Source of the DNA: Perlabentimonas gracilis
Lineage (GTDB): Bacteria; Bacteroidota; Bacteroidia; Bacteroidales; Tenuifilaceae
NCBI RefSeq assembly: GCF_011174675.1
Contig: NZ_JAANIG010000031.1
Location: 1 to 55,338 of the forward strand
Length of the DNA: 55,338 nt
Direction of reading: 5' to 3'
Shown here: positions 8,818-18,678 of the stretch, one piece after another
Position numbering within the stretch: the stretch's first letter is position 1
Layout of the letters: each line of letters starts with the position of its first letter
The notes under the pieces: model-generated
The model's input: only the letters and a program-made list of their open reading frames with translations
Database searches by the model: none
Told to the model about the DNA's origin: nothing
Program-made: the position numbers and the translations under genes

Positions 8818-9690
8818 TTAGTACACTTGGTTTACTATCTTCTCGCGAATGGTGTTAACCATCACCTTCATCTTCCTAACGTTATACTCATTAACCTCAT
8901 GGGTTACCTCACTGGTCAGCACAAGGTTCCCGTCTTTACGGATTGCCTTAGATACCTGATTTATAGCCATGGAGTTGAAAATCTTCCTTAGCTCTAGCAG
9001 ATCTTCCGAGAGTGGGGCAACCTCATCGCCCTTTGGCTGAGTTATGGTGTAGTGTAGGTAAAACGAGTCGAAAATGTAGGCAAGATCGATAATTGTTGTT
9101 ATAGCCCGATCGGTAATCCTCTTCTCGTCCACCACGTTTAGCGCAATGTACATCGTTTCAATAATCGACCCCGAGGTTATCAGGATTACCAAGTCTTTGT
9201 TGCCAATTACATCCATTCGGTTGAAGAACGAAGCGGACTGCTCAATGGAGATGGCCCTGATGGTATCGGGTTCGTTTAGGCTCGTAAGTAGCTTGTTGAA
9301 GAATGCATCATCGAAATAGTTCTCAATGTTAAGCAGCTGAGCCATTTCCTGAATTTGGTATAAATACTTAATGGACTCACTTTGCTTCTCGAAGAGCAGC
9401 AGATATGAGAAATCTGCTAGGTACAAGCCAAAGTTTAAAGCCTGGTTACGGTATAGTTGAAAACTTGTTGTGCTTTCGATGGGGCGAATAATGCTTTGGT
9501 CGAATTCGAGCCCAACCTCCTGCACAACCGAGAAAAACTCGGCAGGTGAGGGGAGTAGGTATTCTAGTTCTTGGACGTATTGAAGCGAATCGGCTTGTAG
9601 CTGATCCGAACTTTCCGCTTCGCCTCTGGGTGACTTGCATCCCAGCAAAAGAATTTGAAAAGCAATGGTTATCAGGAGTGTCCTTTTCAT
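8818..9690 (-). CDS. lipoprotein of unknown function
   Basis: 290 residues with a lipobox at LLLGC (residues 14-18), so the mature protein is lipid-anchored at Cys18. The rest is predicted mostly helical and has no recognised catalytic motif; a pattern such as FFNRMDVIGNKDLVILITSGS and long amphipathic helices suggest a helical-repeat periplasmic scaffold. It starts 69 bases after the ABC transporter gene and precedes the small exported protein by 22 bases, so a periplasmic partner of the transporter is a fair guess but only from context. Confidence 0.7.
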   Translation of the reverse strand: MKRTLLITIAFQILLLGCKSPRGEAESSDQLQADSLQYVQELEYLLPSPAEFFSVVQEVGLEFDQSIIRPIESTTSFQLYRNQALNFGLYLADFSYLLLFEKQSESIKYLYQIQEMAQLLNIENYFDDAFFNKLLTSLNEPDTIRAISIEQSASFFNRMDVIGNKDLVILITSGSIIETMYIALNVVDEKRITDRAITTIIDLAYIFDSFYLHYTITQPKGDEVAPLSEDLLELRKIFNSMAINQVSKAIRKDGNLVLTSEVTHEVNEYNVRKMKVMVNTIREKIVNQVY

Positions 9691-9759
9691 TGTGGTATTG
9701 TATTTTTATTCTTACAAAGATAAAAAATTAAATTCTTTAACGTTGGTTATCAGCATTAG

Positions 9760-12700
9760 TTACTTGTTTTTGAATATCCTGGGCAAAAAATTTAGGATAA
9801 AAACCAAGTAAAGACTAATGGTCATCAGTAGCATAATGATAATATTGTACCAGTAGGTTTCGATGTAGCTGTCTCCAATTCTTTTGTAAGCAGCCAGAAA
9901 GTGCGATCGGCCTATTGCCGAAGGGTAAATCTGGTAAACTGGATCGGCTTTCTGAATAAACCTGTTTCCTTTGCGGACTAGGGCTGCAGGGTAGTGTTTA
10001 TTCTTCACCAAGTCGTCGATGGCTCTATTAAAATACTTATCCCTATTGGTGTTCATAAACTCCCGACCCTCCTCGGTATTTGGGTATAAGCTTTGCGATA
10101 GTTTGTCGCGCTTATGGCGGGTGTTGGTGTATTGCTGCGATATGGATTGGCGAGCATCGGCAAGGTAGTCCGATAGTTGGAACACCGAGTTGTCTGTCCA
10201 AGGGGTATAGATGTAATCTGGGTTTGGCAACTTTTGGTCGCGGTGCAGGAGCTGCAGCCCATTGGCTATGGTTTCCTTGTCGTTGTTGGTTATATCCTGG
10301 GGGTTTTCTCTTAAGATGCTCACCAGATGGTTTAGCTCGGGGATAAGGTGTAAGAGCCTAAAGCGTAGCTCGCTCTCGCGTAGGTCGATATTGAAAAATG
10401 GCTTATGGTAGCGATTGTTTTTGTAAAAATGAACAATGGAAGCCTCCATGGCCCAGCGCGACATCATCGTCTCGCCAACCAATGGCACATGGTCCGAGGC
10501 TGCAAGTTTCGAGTTCAGATTGTCGAACGACACTACCACCCCGCTAAAAAGTATTTGAGGTATGAGCAGGAATGGCACTAGGATGTATATGGCAACCACC
10601 GACTTTAGTGTGGATGATAGGATTAGCCCCAGGAGATTACCCGAAAGGGAAAGTATAAAAAGCACAAGCCATAGCGCAATGGTAACCCCTTTTAGTTCGA
10701 GTATTAATACCCCGGGGATAATAAAGGCAATGGTTTGTATTGCGCTTAGCGTAATCAGGAAAAGAAACTTGGCGTTGTAAAAACTTTTTAGGCTAAGCCC
10801 AATGCTCGTTTCACGGCTAACAATACGCTTATCTCTAATTATATCCTCGCAGCTAATTATCAGCCCAAAGAAAAGCGATGCCAAAACGCTCATCAAAAAG
10901 AAAGAGGGTATGTTTGGGTTTGCAAAAAGGGTGTAGGCCTCGGTTGTGCTGTTCAAATTTGCTGGAATGGAATATCGCAAAAATATGGATACCACAACGG
11001 ATAGGATTGGAGGGAGTAGCAGGGCAAATACAAGAAACTGAGTGTTGCGGAGTTTCGTTAGCAGGTTTCGCGCAAAGAACGCTGAAAACTGTTTTGGCAT
11101 GCTTGGTTTGATGTGCTTTGCCTTGGGTAACTCCATAGTAATGCTGCCCTGATTGGACTGATTGTTCTGCATGTCCAGATATAACTGATGCCACTGCTGG
11201 GGCTCAATTTTGCGTTTAGCCATTTGGTGGCCTAGCTCATCAACAAAATGCTCCTCAAGCAGATCGAAAATATCTTCGGGTTTAACATTCCCGCAGCATT
11301 CACAGCCACTTTTGTCCCGGTCAATTCTATTTGTTACCCGCTTAAAATGCAGAATGGCTTCAATGGGGTTTCCATAAAAAACGGGGTATCCGCCCTTGTC
11401 GATAATCTGAATGCTATCGAACAGTTTGTATACCTCCGACGAGGGCTGATGAATGTTTACCACCACCACCTTGCCCGAGAGGGCAATGTCCTTAAGGATG
11501 CGCATGACCATGAGCGAATCGGCCGACGAGAGTCCAGAGGTTGGCTCATCAACAAAAAGAATTTTGGGGTCGCGAATAATCTCCATGGCAATGGCTAGCC
11601 GTTTGCGCTGTCCACCGCTTAGCATCCTGTTATCGGGTGAGCCAACCCTATTGTCTTTACAATCGAGCAAATCGAGTTCGAACAGGTGCTTGTTTACAAG
11701 TTCAATTAGCTCTTCGTTTGGTATGTTGCCTATGGCAATCCTTGCGCTGTGGTATAGGTTTTCGAATACGGTTAGCTCCTCAACCAGGCACTCCTCTTGG
11801 TGCATCACACCAATTAAGTTTTGGTGAAGCGTATGATCCTGGTATAGGTCGTGGCCATTAATTAGCACGTTGCCCGACTGGGGCTTAAGATTTCCGCATA
11901 GTAACTTAATTAGGGTAGATTTCCCCACCCCGCTACCACCCATAATGCCTGTTAGTTCTCCACTTTCGGCCTTTAGGCTCAAACTCTTTATTCCTTGAGC
12001 TGAGTTTGGATAGGTGTACGATAAGTTGTTGGCTACTAGCGTTACCGGGCTGCTGGAGTTGCTTTGCAGCAATTTTTTTACTATCTCTCCATAAAAAATT
12101 GGGGCAATGCTTTTGCCCTTTACAATGGCTCCACTATGGAGGATATAGGTTTGCTTACTAAAAATTGGCTTTTCGTTTATCTGCAGGACAGAAGCACCAT
12201 TATAGTTGAAAAGCAGAAGGTTTGCCGATGGAATCCGGAGGAAAGACAAAAATCCTTTTATTCCTTCGCGCTCGGAAAACTGGGTGTGGCTAATCTTTGG
12301 ATCCTTCTCAGCAACTATCAGGATGCTTTCACGGTTTGGGATGCTGTGCAGCTGCCCCGATGTGAAGTGACGAAAACTCAGGTAGTCGTTATGGTCAACT
12401 TTAAGCCATTTGGCTATTTGTTCAATGTTATTTGCAGGCTCGTTATCCTTGCCTGTAAACTGAGTTGAAACAAAATCGATGGGAGTTAGGGTGAAAAAAT
12501 TGAAAAGGTTAATAATAAGCTGAAAACGTTGGGTGGCGTTAAACTCCTTATTTATCTCGCGGCAAATGGTCTGTAGCGTATTGTTGCTTATGCCTTGCTT
12601 TTTGTATTTATTATGAGTGCTGTCGAATGTAAGCAGCTGGGTTTTTACCAATCGTTTGTCGATGTTCTGCTGTAGGAATGTCTCCAGATGTTTGCGGGTT

Positions 12701-12780
12701 ACCCTAATGTTCACATCCTTCCTCACTACGGCCAGGGCAGCAACTAGCCTGATGAATGAGTTTAACATCGATTCGTTCAT
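9760..12780 (-). CDS. ABCG-like transporter with fused regulatory N-terminus
   Basis: A 1006-residue fusion. Residues 1-130 are helical and resemble a TerB-like domain. Residues about 150-240 are beta-rich and FHA-like. Next is an ABC ATPase with Walker A at about 280-287 (GGSGVGKST), signature LSGGQRKRLA at about 385 and Walker B ILFVDEPTSGLSS at about 407, the last being the ABCG-type pattern. Then comes a cysteine cluster (CECC), an ABC2-type membrane domain with five or so helices (about 573-790), a long probably periplasmic loop and one last helix near the C-terminus. ATPase-first order in one chain is the half-transporter layout of ABCG exporters. It begins two bases after the degenerate kinase gene, so it is probably the last cytoplasmic-membrane component of the signalling operon. 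Substrate unknown. Confidence 0.88.
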   Translation of the reverse strand: MNESMLNSFIRLVAALAVVRKDVNIRVTRKHLETFLQQNIDKRLVKTQLLTFDSTHNKYKKQGISNNTLQTICREINKEFNATQRFQLIINLFNFFTLTPIDFVSTQFTGKDNEPANNIEQIAKWLKVDHNDYLSFRHFTSGQLHSIPNRESILIVAEKDPKISHTQFSEREGIKGFLSFLRIPSANLLLFNYNGASVLQINEKPIFSKQTYILHSGAIVKGKSIAPIFYGEIVKKLLQSNSSSPVTLVANNLSYTYPNSAQGIKSLSLKAESGELTGIMGGSGVGKSTLIKLLCGNLKPQSGNVLINGHDLYQDHTLHQNLIGVMHQEECLVEELTVFENLYHSARIAIGNIPNEELIELVNKHLFELDLLDCKDNRVGSPDNRMLSGGQRKRLAIAMEIIRDPKILFVDEPTSGLSSADSLMVMRILKDIALSGKVVVVNIHQPSSEVYKLFDSIQIIDKGGYPVFYGNPIEAILHFKRVTNRIDRDKSGCECCGNVKPEDIFDLLEEHFVDELGHQMAKRKIEPQQWHQLYLDMQNNQSNQGSITMELPKAKHIKPSMPKQFSAFFARNLLTKLRNTQFLVFALLLPPILSVVVSIFLRYSIPANLNSTTEAYTLFANPNIPSFFLMSVLASLFFGLIISCEDIIRDKRIVSRETSIGLSLKSFYNAKFLFLITLSAIQTIAFIIPGVLILELKGVTIALWLVLFILSLSGNLLGLILSSTLKSVVAIYILVPFLLIPQILFSGVVVSFDNLNSKLAASDHVPLVGETMMSRWAMEASIVHFYKNNRYHKPFFNIDLRESELRFRLLHLIPELNHLVSILRENPQDITNNDKETIANGLQLLHRDQKLPNPDYIYTPWTDNSVFQLSDYLADARQSISQQYTNTRHKRDKLSQSLYPNTEEGREFMNTNRDKYFNRAIDDLVKNKHYPAALVRKGNRFIQKADPVYQIYPSAIGRSHFLAAYKRIGDSYIETYWYNIIIMLLMTISLYLVFILNFLPRIFKNK

Positions 12781-12782
12781 GG

Positions 12783-13457
12783 CTATAATCCTAAGAATTC
12801 AATGGTGAACGAATTGGTTTGGGGTGCGGATGTGGTTACAATCCCTTGGTGTCCGTTTATTATATGCTTTGCCAGTAGAAGATCCCATGGAGCAGCGTTT
12901 TGGTCGTCGTTACTAGCAGGGGTCAGGTTCAGGTAGCTGGGGAAAGTTGCTGTGGGTGACAATACTCTGCAGATGGCACGTTGGTTTTCCAGAGCAAAAT
13001 CGACGTCAATGGTCGAGTCCGATTCGGAGAGCGAAATGGCCAACTCGAATAAAACTTCGAACGCCTGAAGCAGTAGTTCATGGTTGCCAGTGATGTTAAT
13101 GGGAAGGCTATCGTTAGATAGGTTGAATTTGATGTTCTCAAGATCGGAGATGGTTTGCAGGTCGAGAATGCAATACTTTACCAAATCGGCAAGGTTTATT
13201 GTCTCATTCTTTTGCTTTAGTTGCTCAAGGTTATTAACATTCTGCACTATGGATGTTCGAAGGGTAAGCCGCTCAAGGCGCGATAGGGTAGAGTCGAGCA
13301 TTTGGAATACCTCTACTAGTGAGGGGTCGTCAACTTTATACTTTAGCAGCTGGACTGGACCAACAAACCCGTTAAGAAGCGTACGTAGCTCAAAGCTTAA
13401 TCCCTCGAGAAACTTGGTTGATAATGTGTTGGGTACGTGTTTGGTGTACTCTTCCAT
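12783..13457 (-). CDS. degenerate histidine-kinase-like protein (pseudokinase)
   Basis: 224 residues that align with the dimerisation and ATPase parts of sensor kinases but lack the catalytic residues. The H-box reads LSFELRTLLNG where active kinases have SHELRTPLNG: the phospho-accepting histidine is Phe (codon TTT) and the proline is Leu. The N-box region (QAFEVLFELAISLSES) lacks the ATP/Mg-binding asparagine, and no DxGxG is found. The C-terminus (LLAKHIINGHQGIV) still resembles the end of an HATPase domain. It may serve as a dimeric docking platform for the receiver encoded just upstream or for the transporter two bases downstream, much as ATP-less histidine phosphotransferases do, but without a histidine it cannot pass phosphate itself. 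Confidence 0.8.
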   Translation of the reverse strand: MEEYTKHVPNTLSTKFLEGLSFELRTLLNGFVGPVQLLKYKVDDPSLVEVFQMLDSTLSRLERLTLRTSIVQNVNNLEQLKQKNETINLADLVKYCILDLQTISDLENIKFNLSNDSLPINITGNHELLLQAFEVLFELAISLSESDSTIDVDFALENQRAICRVLSPTATFPSYLNLTPASNDDQNAAPWDLLLAKHIINGHQGIVTTSAPQTNSFTIEFLGL

Positions 13458-13514
13458 TTAGCTGTTTTCAATTGTTTGCGATATTGTGATGAAGTGGGAG
13501 GGTGGCGATGATGC

Positions 13515-13904
13515 TTACCACAGCTCTTCTAAAAGGCTAAGCAAAACATCTTTCTTTACGGGCTTCGAGAGGTATGCATCGAAACCACCTGCAAGCACCT
13601 TCTCCCTATCATCCTGGCTGGCATAAGCCGTTTGCGCAATGATGGGCTTGGTAAAGCCCAACTCCCTAATCGCTAGCGTGGCTTCGTACCCGTTCATGAT
13701 GGGCATCTTCAAATCCATAAGGATAAAGTCGATGGAATCGCTATCCTCACTTACCTTATCAACAGCCTCCTTGCCATTTCTGGCAAAGTCAACCTCAATG
13801 TTACTCTTCTTCAGTATTTCGGCCAGCAACATCCGACTTACCACATCATCTTCGACCACCAGCGCTTTCAGGGGCGATTTTATTTTTCCAACCATTTCGT
13901 CCAT
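13515..13904 (-). CDS. single-domain response regulator
   Basis: 129 residues, one receiver domain and nothing else. The acidic pocket is VVEDDV near the N-terminus, the phospho-accepting Asp is in DFILMDLKMPIMNGYE, the switch Thr in IIAQTAYAS and the Lys in AYLSKPVKK. It has no output domain, so it acts as a phosphorelay carrier or by protein contact. It lies between the large hybrid kinase (29 bases) and the pseudokinase (57 bases). Confidence 0.93.
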   Translation of the reverse strand: MDEMVGKIKSPLKALVVEDDVVSRMLLAEILKKSNIEVDFARNGKEAVDKVSEDSDSIDFILMDLKMPIMNGYEATLAIRELGFTKPIIAQTAYASQDDREKVLAGGFDAYLSKPVKKDVLLSLLEELW

Positions 13905-13933
13905 ATCACATAATTTTGTGTAGTAAATGTAGC

Positions 13934-16900
13934 TTATTTTATTGGGATACTAAACCTGAAGGTTGTGCCTTTTCCCGGTTCGCTCTCGAGCCATATTTTA
14001 CCGTTTAGCTGCTCAATAAACGCTTTCGATATTGATAGTCCTAACCCAGAACCTTCGTATCCGCGCGAGATGGATGTGTCAATTTGTCTAAAGCGTTCAA
14101 ATATTACCTCTTGATGCTCCTGGCTAATGCCTATGCCTGTATCCTTAATATATACCTCAATCTCGGTTGCCTTAGGCTGGTGATAGCCAATCTCAATAAA
14201 TCCTTCGGTTGTGAACTTTAGGGCATTGTTTATAAGGTTAGAAACAACTTGGTATACTTTGCCGCGATCGGAGGTAAGGGTAAAGTTATCGGGTTGCGTG
14301 AGGCCAAGCTTAATCTCTATTCCTTTTTCGTCAGCATACTTTTTGTAAAACATCTGTGCCTCAATAAGCACTGTGTTAATGTTGAACTCGGAGATGTAAA
14401 TTGAGGTTTGTCCCGTTTCTATCTTCGATATCTCGATAAGGTCGTTTATAATGTTCATCATCCGCTCCCCCGACTGCTCAATCATATCGAGGTAAAAATC
14501 GTTGGTTTCTTTGCTAACGGAACTGTCTTTGAGCAACTCGGTGAATCCCATAATGCCGTTCATTGGGGTGCGTATTTCATGGGATAGATTTTGCAAGAAT
14601 GCAGTTTTTAGCCTGTCGTTCTCCTCTGCCTTTAGCTTGGCTGCTTCCAACTCCTCATTCTGGGCCTCAATCTTTTTATTGTTCTCTAGCACCTCCAGCT
14701 CAGCCGCTTTACGGCTGGTTATATCCATTAGCATCCCCGACATAGTTTTTCCCGATAGTGATGCGCTAAGCATAATATGCTTTGTGTTTCCCTTGGGCGT
14801 AATAAACTCCAGCTCGTAATCCTTAAAGCTATCTCGGGTTTTGAGCAGCTGAATTAGCATCTCCCTTTGCTCTGGGCTTTTGTACAACGACTTTATATTG
14901 GTTCGCATTAGCTCGGGAATGGAGTCGAACTCAAGAATGTTTGCCATGGCCTGGTTGGCAAAGAGGAATTCGCCAGAGATATTTGTTGTGTAAACCCCCA
15001 CAAGTGAGTTCTCAACCAATGATTTGTACTTTTTCTCCGATTCTCTTATTGCATTTTGAGCATTATACCAATCGGTAACGTCGCGAACAAAGCCGCCAAC
15101 GCCTATGCTGCCGTTGCTTAGTTTTACTGGAAACTTGCGGGTCTCGAAAATCTTTTCGTTATGTAGCACGGTGTCTATTACCACCATTCCCCTGTCAATG
15201 GCTTTCTTGTCGGATAGGTTTGAGGAGTGGGCAGTGCTATGGGGTAGCAAATCGAAATCGGTGTGCTTGAGCACCTCCGATTCCCTTTTCTCGAAGAAAC
15301 CCAGTCCTGCACGGTTTACCATAATGTACCTGAACTCTTCATCTTTAAGGAAAGCCATATCCTGTGTGGAGTTCATGAAGATACGGTAGCGCAGCTCACT
15401 TTCTTGTAGCTCCAGCTCGGCCATTTTTCGGGGTGTAATATCAATATGCGAGATAACTAGCCCTTGGCTATGCTTATCATGCCCCATGTATGGAACAACC
15501 CGTACCTGAAACCACTTGTTATCGTCGGGTGTACTCATCTTGTACTCCATATCAAAAAGGGTTTGGCCATCGAGCACCTGGCGCATTCCTTTCACCATGC
15601 TCATGGCATCCTCTCTGTCGGCGCCGGTTGCCCGTTCGCATACGTTAAAGTAGTTGCTGCCAACCCCCACCTCATTAAGATTACCCTTGTTTGCCTTGGC
15701 AAAATCGATCCAGTGTTTGTTTACAGAAACTATGTACCCCTTTCCATCGAGCAGGCATATGTTTGCATTAATCGAGTCGAGGGTGGCTTGGGCCACCTGT
15801 TTCTGTTCGTAGAGTTTCTGGGCTGCCTCAACCCGGTCGGTTACGTTGTAGGCAACCACTAGCCGTGCGGGACTTCCGTTGTACTCAATGCTATGCGAGG
15901 TGATTTCGGTAAATATGGTTTTGCCATTTTTATATTGATGTACCCATGGGCCCGAGTGCTGGATGTCGTCCTCCTCATTTTCAAGATTGCCTGTCAGCCT
16001 AGGGAGTTGATCTTTGGGTCGTATATCCTTTATGCTCATTGAAAGGAACTCCTGCTTGCTATACCCGTAATTATTTATTGCAATGTTGTTAACAGCAAGG
16101 AATTGAAGTGTTTTGGTGTCGTAAACCCACATTGGGTTTGGGTTGCCCTCGAACAGCACACGGTATTGTGCTTCACTTTGGGCTAGGGCCTCTTGGGCTT
16201 TCACCCGATCCGTAATGTCGCGGGCAACGGCCTCAAGGGCAACGGTTCTTTTGTTCTTATCGTAGGTAAATACATTAATTTGCTCCAGGTAAGCCTCCTC
16301 GCCACTCTTTTTAACGATGCGGTAGGTGAGCATCGATTTGCCCTCTTTCCTTAGCTTACGTAGATTTCTGAATTTTTCCCGATCGTCGGGGTGAATAATA
16401 TCTACGCTTAGTTTTGGAGCTTGATAGAATTCCTCGGGAGTATATCCTGTAATTTGTGTTGCCGAAGGGCTTGCATAGGCAAAGCGAAGGGTTGGTTGGT
16501 ACTCAATTTTAAAAATGAAGTCGTGAGCATTCTCAGCAATCATCCGGAATTTTTCTTCACTTTCTCTGAGGGATAGTAAAGCCATCTTTCGTTCCAACTT
16601 ATTTTTGGCTTGTTCTATCGCTTCCTTAACTGCAAAAGGTAGTCGGGCCATCCGCTCCTTAAGCACGTAGTCGGTTGCGCCAGCTTTCATACACTTAACG
16701 GCCGTTTCCTCGTTTATAGAACCCGTAAGCAGTATGAATGGGATGTCGGGAGCGTGCTTTTTGGCTAGTTCCAGCGCCTCCATTCCGTTGAAAATGGGCA
16801 TGGAGTAGTCCGATATTATAATCTGTGGGTTGAACTGCTGTAGTTCCCTCACAAAATCATCGGGGGTATCAACTTTTATATCCTCGAATAGAATGTCGCC

Positions 16901-16987
16901 CCGCTTAAGGGTTGCCTTGGCAAGTTCAAAATCCTCTGGTAAATCCTCGGCGAAAAGTATTCTAATTTTGCTATTCTCAAACGGCAT
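13934..16987 (-). CDS. hybrid sensor kinase, REC-PAS(5)-HisKA-HATPase
   Basis: 1017 residues, soluble. Receiver at about 8-125 (Asp in QIIISDYSMPIFNG), then five PAS domains at roughly 140-265, 270-385, 390-510, 520-640 and 645-760, a short coiled coil, HisKA at about 785-850 with phospho-accepting His in NLSHEIRTPMNG, and HATPase (VSNLINNALKFT, DTGIGIS, GSGLGLSIS) to the end. The receiver is at the front, so the protein can be fed by another kinase and can in turn feed the stand-alone receivers. No haem- or flavin-binding cysteine pattern was evident in the PAS domains. Confidence 0.92.
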   Translation of the reverse strand: MPFENSKIRILFAEDLPEDFELAKATLKRGDILFEDIKVDTPDDFVRELQQFNPQIIISDYSMPIFNGMEALELAKKHAPDIPFILLTGSINEETAVKCMKAGATDYVLKERMARLPFAVKEAIEQAKNKLERKMALLSLRESEEKFRMIAENAHDFIFKIEYQPTLRFAYASPSATQITGYTPEEFYQAPKLSVDIIHPDDREKFRNLRKLRKEGKSMLTYRIVKKSGEEAYLEQINVFTYDKNKRTVALEAVARDITDRVKAQEALAQSEAQYRVLFEGNPNPMWVYDTKTLQFLAVNNIAINNYGYSKQEFLSMSIKDIRPKDQLPRLTGNLENEEDDIQHSGPWVHQYKNGKTIFTEITSHSIEYNGSPARLVVAYNVTDRVEAAQKLYEQKQVAQATLDSINANICLLDGKGYIVSVNKHWIDFAKANKGNLNEVGVGSNYFNVCERATGADREDAMSMVKGMRQVLDGQTLFDMEYKMSTPDDNKWFQVRVVPYMGHDKHSQGLVISHIDITPRKMAELELQESELRYRIFMNSTQDMAFLKDEEFRYIMVNRAGLGFFEKRESEVLKHTDFDLLPHSTAHSSNLSDKKAIDRGMVVIDTVLHNEKIFETRKFPVKLSNGSIGVGGFVRDVTDWYNAQNAIRESEKKYKSLVENSLVGVYTTNISGEFLFANQAMANILEFDSIPELMRTNIKSLYKSPEQREMLIQLLKTRDSFKDYELEFITPKGNTKHIMLSASLSGKTMSGMLMDITSRKAAELEVLENNKKIEAQNEELEAAKLKAEENDRLKTAFLQNLSHEIRTPMNGIMGFTELLKDSSVSKETNDFYLDMIEQSGERMMNIINDLIEISKIETGQTSIYISEFNINTVLIEAQMFYKKYADEKGIEIKLGLTQPDNFTLTSDRGKVYQVVSNLINNALKFTTEGFIEIGYHQPKATEIEVYIKDTGIGISQEHQEVIFERFRQIDTSISRGYEGSGLGLSISKAFIEQLNGKIWLESEPGKGTTFRFSIPIK

Positions 16988-17038
16988 GTGGGGATGGTTT
17001 TGTAGGGTTTTTAAATCAGTGTGTTGATCAGAAAATGC

Positions 17039-17473
17039 TTACATAGGAGGCTGGTTCATTAATAACCAGTACATTCCCAATTCTTTAACCGATTCGACGA
17101 ATTTTTCAAAATCAACGGGTTTTACAATGTAGCTGTTTACGCCTAATCTATAGCTCTCAATAATATCGCTTTCTTGCTTCGAGGTGGTTAGAACCACCAC
17201 GGGGATGGCCTGAGTTTTTGGATCTGCCTTTATTATTCTAAGCACCTCAAGTCCATCCACCTTGGGGAGCTTAAGATCGAGCAGCACTACCTTGGGCTTG
17301 TTGTCGGTATTGCGATCTGCAAATTGTCCTTGGCCAAATAGGAAGTCGAGCGCCACCTCGCCGTCCTCGGCAACCTGCACTTTGTTGGCAATGTTATTTT
17401 TTTTCAGAGCACGTAGGGTTAGCTCCAAGTCGGCAGGGTTGTCCTCAACCAGTAGTATCTCAATTTCATCCAT
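17039..17473 (-). CDS. single-domain response regulator, Rcp1-like
   Basis: 144 residues consisting of one receiver: [17 protein letters not shown], the phospho-Asp in [18 protein letters not shown], Thr in [12 protein letters not shown] and Lys in [12 protein letters not shown]. The long beta4-alpha4 insertion and this wording match the Rcp1 group, best known as partners of phytochrome-type kinases. The next-but-one gene upstream is indeed a GAF/phytochrome-like kinase with the SHDLRAPLRAIDGF box. About 50 bases separate it from either neighbour. Confidence 0.93.
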   Translation of the reverse strand: MDEIEILLVEDNPADLELTLRALKKNNIANKVQVAEDGEVALDFLFGQGQFADRNTDNKPKVVLLDLKLPKVDGLEVLRIIKADPKTQAIPVVVLTTSKQESDIIESYRLGVNSYIVKPVDFEKFVESVKELGMYWLLMNQPPM

Positions 17474-17523
17474 TTAGCTATGTTTTATGTTAGTAACATA
17501 AAGCAAGTAATTTAGTTTAACGT

Positions 17524-18666
17524 CTATTCAACAAAATCCGTAGGTATAGTAAATGTAAATCGCGTACCCTTGTTTAGCTTCGACTCTGCCCAAATTTTTC
17601 CGTTATGAATGCTCACAAACTCTTTGCAGAGGATAAGGCCTAGACCTGTGCCGTGCTCACCATCGGTTCCGTAGGTCGATTTTGAGTCGATAATGGAGAA
17701 GATGTGCGACAACTTTTCTGGTTCAATCCCAACTCCAGTATCCTCAACCGAAACCTCAACAATTCCATGTTGTTGGTTGGCAGCTACTGTAACGGAGCCG
17801 TTTTTTGGCGTAAACTTTAGGGCGTTGGAAATAAGGTTGCGCAGCAGCGTTACCAGCATATTCTTATCGGCAAAAACGGTGGTTTTACTATCTACTTTAT
17901 GAGCTAGTGTAATGTTTTTGGTTGAAGCTATGGAGGCGAACAGCTCGATACACTCGCTGGCTAACGAAGCAAGGTTTAAATTCTCGGGGTTGTAGCGCAT
18001 ACAGCCCCGTTGTACTAAAGCCCAATCGAGCAGGTTGCTTAGTAGCTTGCTGGTGTTTTCGGCGGTTTGGGTTAGGTGTTCTATAATATCGTCAATTACA
18101 TTGCTGTTGTCTTCATTCGGCTTGTAGTTCTCCTTAAGCATAAGGCTAAGCTCTAGGATGTTGTTCAGTGGATTTTTTAGGTCATGAGCAATGATGGAGA
18201 AGAACCTGTCCTTGGTTGCATTAAGCTCCTTAAGCCGCTCCTCACTTTGTTTTAGCACAAATGCTTGCTCGTTGAGTTTTTGGGTCATCTGGTAAAGGCT
18301 GATGTGCGAGCTTACCCTGGCCAGCAGTTCCTCCTTCTGAAATGGTTTGGTGATGTAGTCAACTGCTCCGATTCGGAACCCCTCAACAATGGCCTTTGTG
18401 TCGCTGGTAGCAGTAAGAAATATTATGGGGATACCCGCAGTTGCGGGGTTCTGCTTTATTTGCTTGCAAGCTTCAATGCCATCCATCTGGGGTAGGGTAC
18501 GGTCGAGCAGGATCAGGTCGGGCGAGAAATCTTTTAAGAAATCGATGCCCTTTTCACCCGAATCAACAGCAAAAGTTCGATAGCCCTCAGCCTCAAGGAA
18601 ACTAGTGATAAGGCTAAGTAGTGCCTGCGAATCGTCGACTATTAATATGTTGCCTGTGGTTTGCAT
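17524..18666 (-). CDS. hybrid kinase, REC-HisKA-HATPase
   Basis: 380 residues, soluble. Receiver at about 7-122 (phospho-Asp in DLILLDRTLPQMDGIEA, Lys in YITKPFQKEE), a coiled coil, HisKA with His in IIAHDLKNPLNNIL (about 160) and HATPase (LRNLISNALKFT, DTGVGIE, GTGLGLIL). There is no sensor domain, so its input must arrive through the receiver, most simply from one of the kinases in the same operon. Twelve bases separate it from the upstream kinase gene. Confidence 0.93.
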   Translation of the reverse strand: MQTTGNILIVDDSQALLSLITSFLEAEGYRTFAVDSGEKGIDFLKDFSPDLILLDRTLPQMDGIEACKQIKQNPATAGIPIIFLTATSDTKAIVEGFRIGAVDYITKPFQKEELLARVSSHISLYQMTQKLNEQAFVLKQSEERLKELNATKDRFFSIIAHDLKNPLNNILELSLMLKENYKPNEDNSNVIDDIIEHLTQTAENTSKLLSNLLDWALVQRGCMRYNPENLNLASLASECIELFASIASTKNITLAHKVDSKTTVFADKNMLVTLLRNLISNALKFTPKNGSVTVAANQQHGIVEVSVEDTGVGIEPEKLSHIFSIIDSKSTYGTDGEHGTGLGLILCKEFVSIHNGKIWAESKLNKGTRFTFTIPTDFVE

Positions 18667-18678
18667 GAAATGTGCTAT

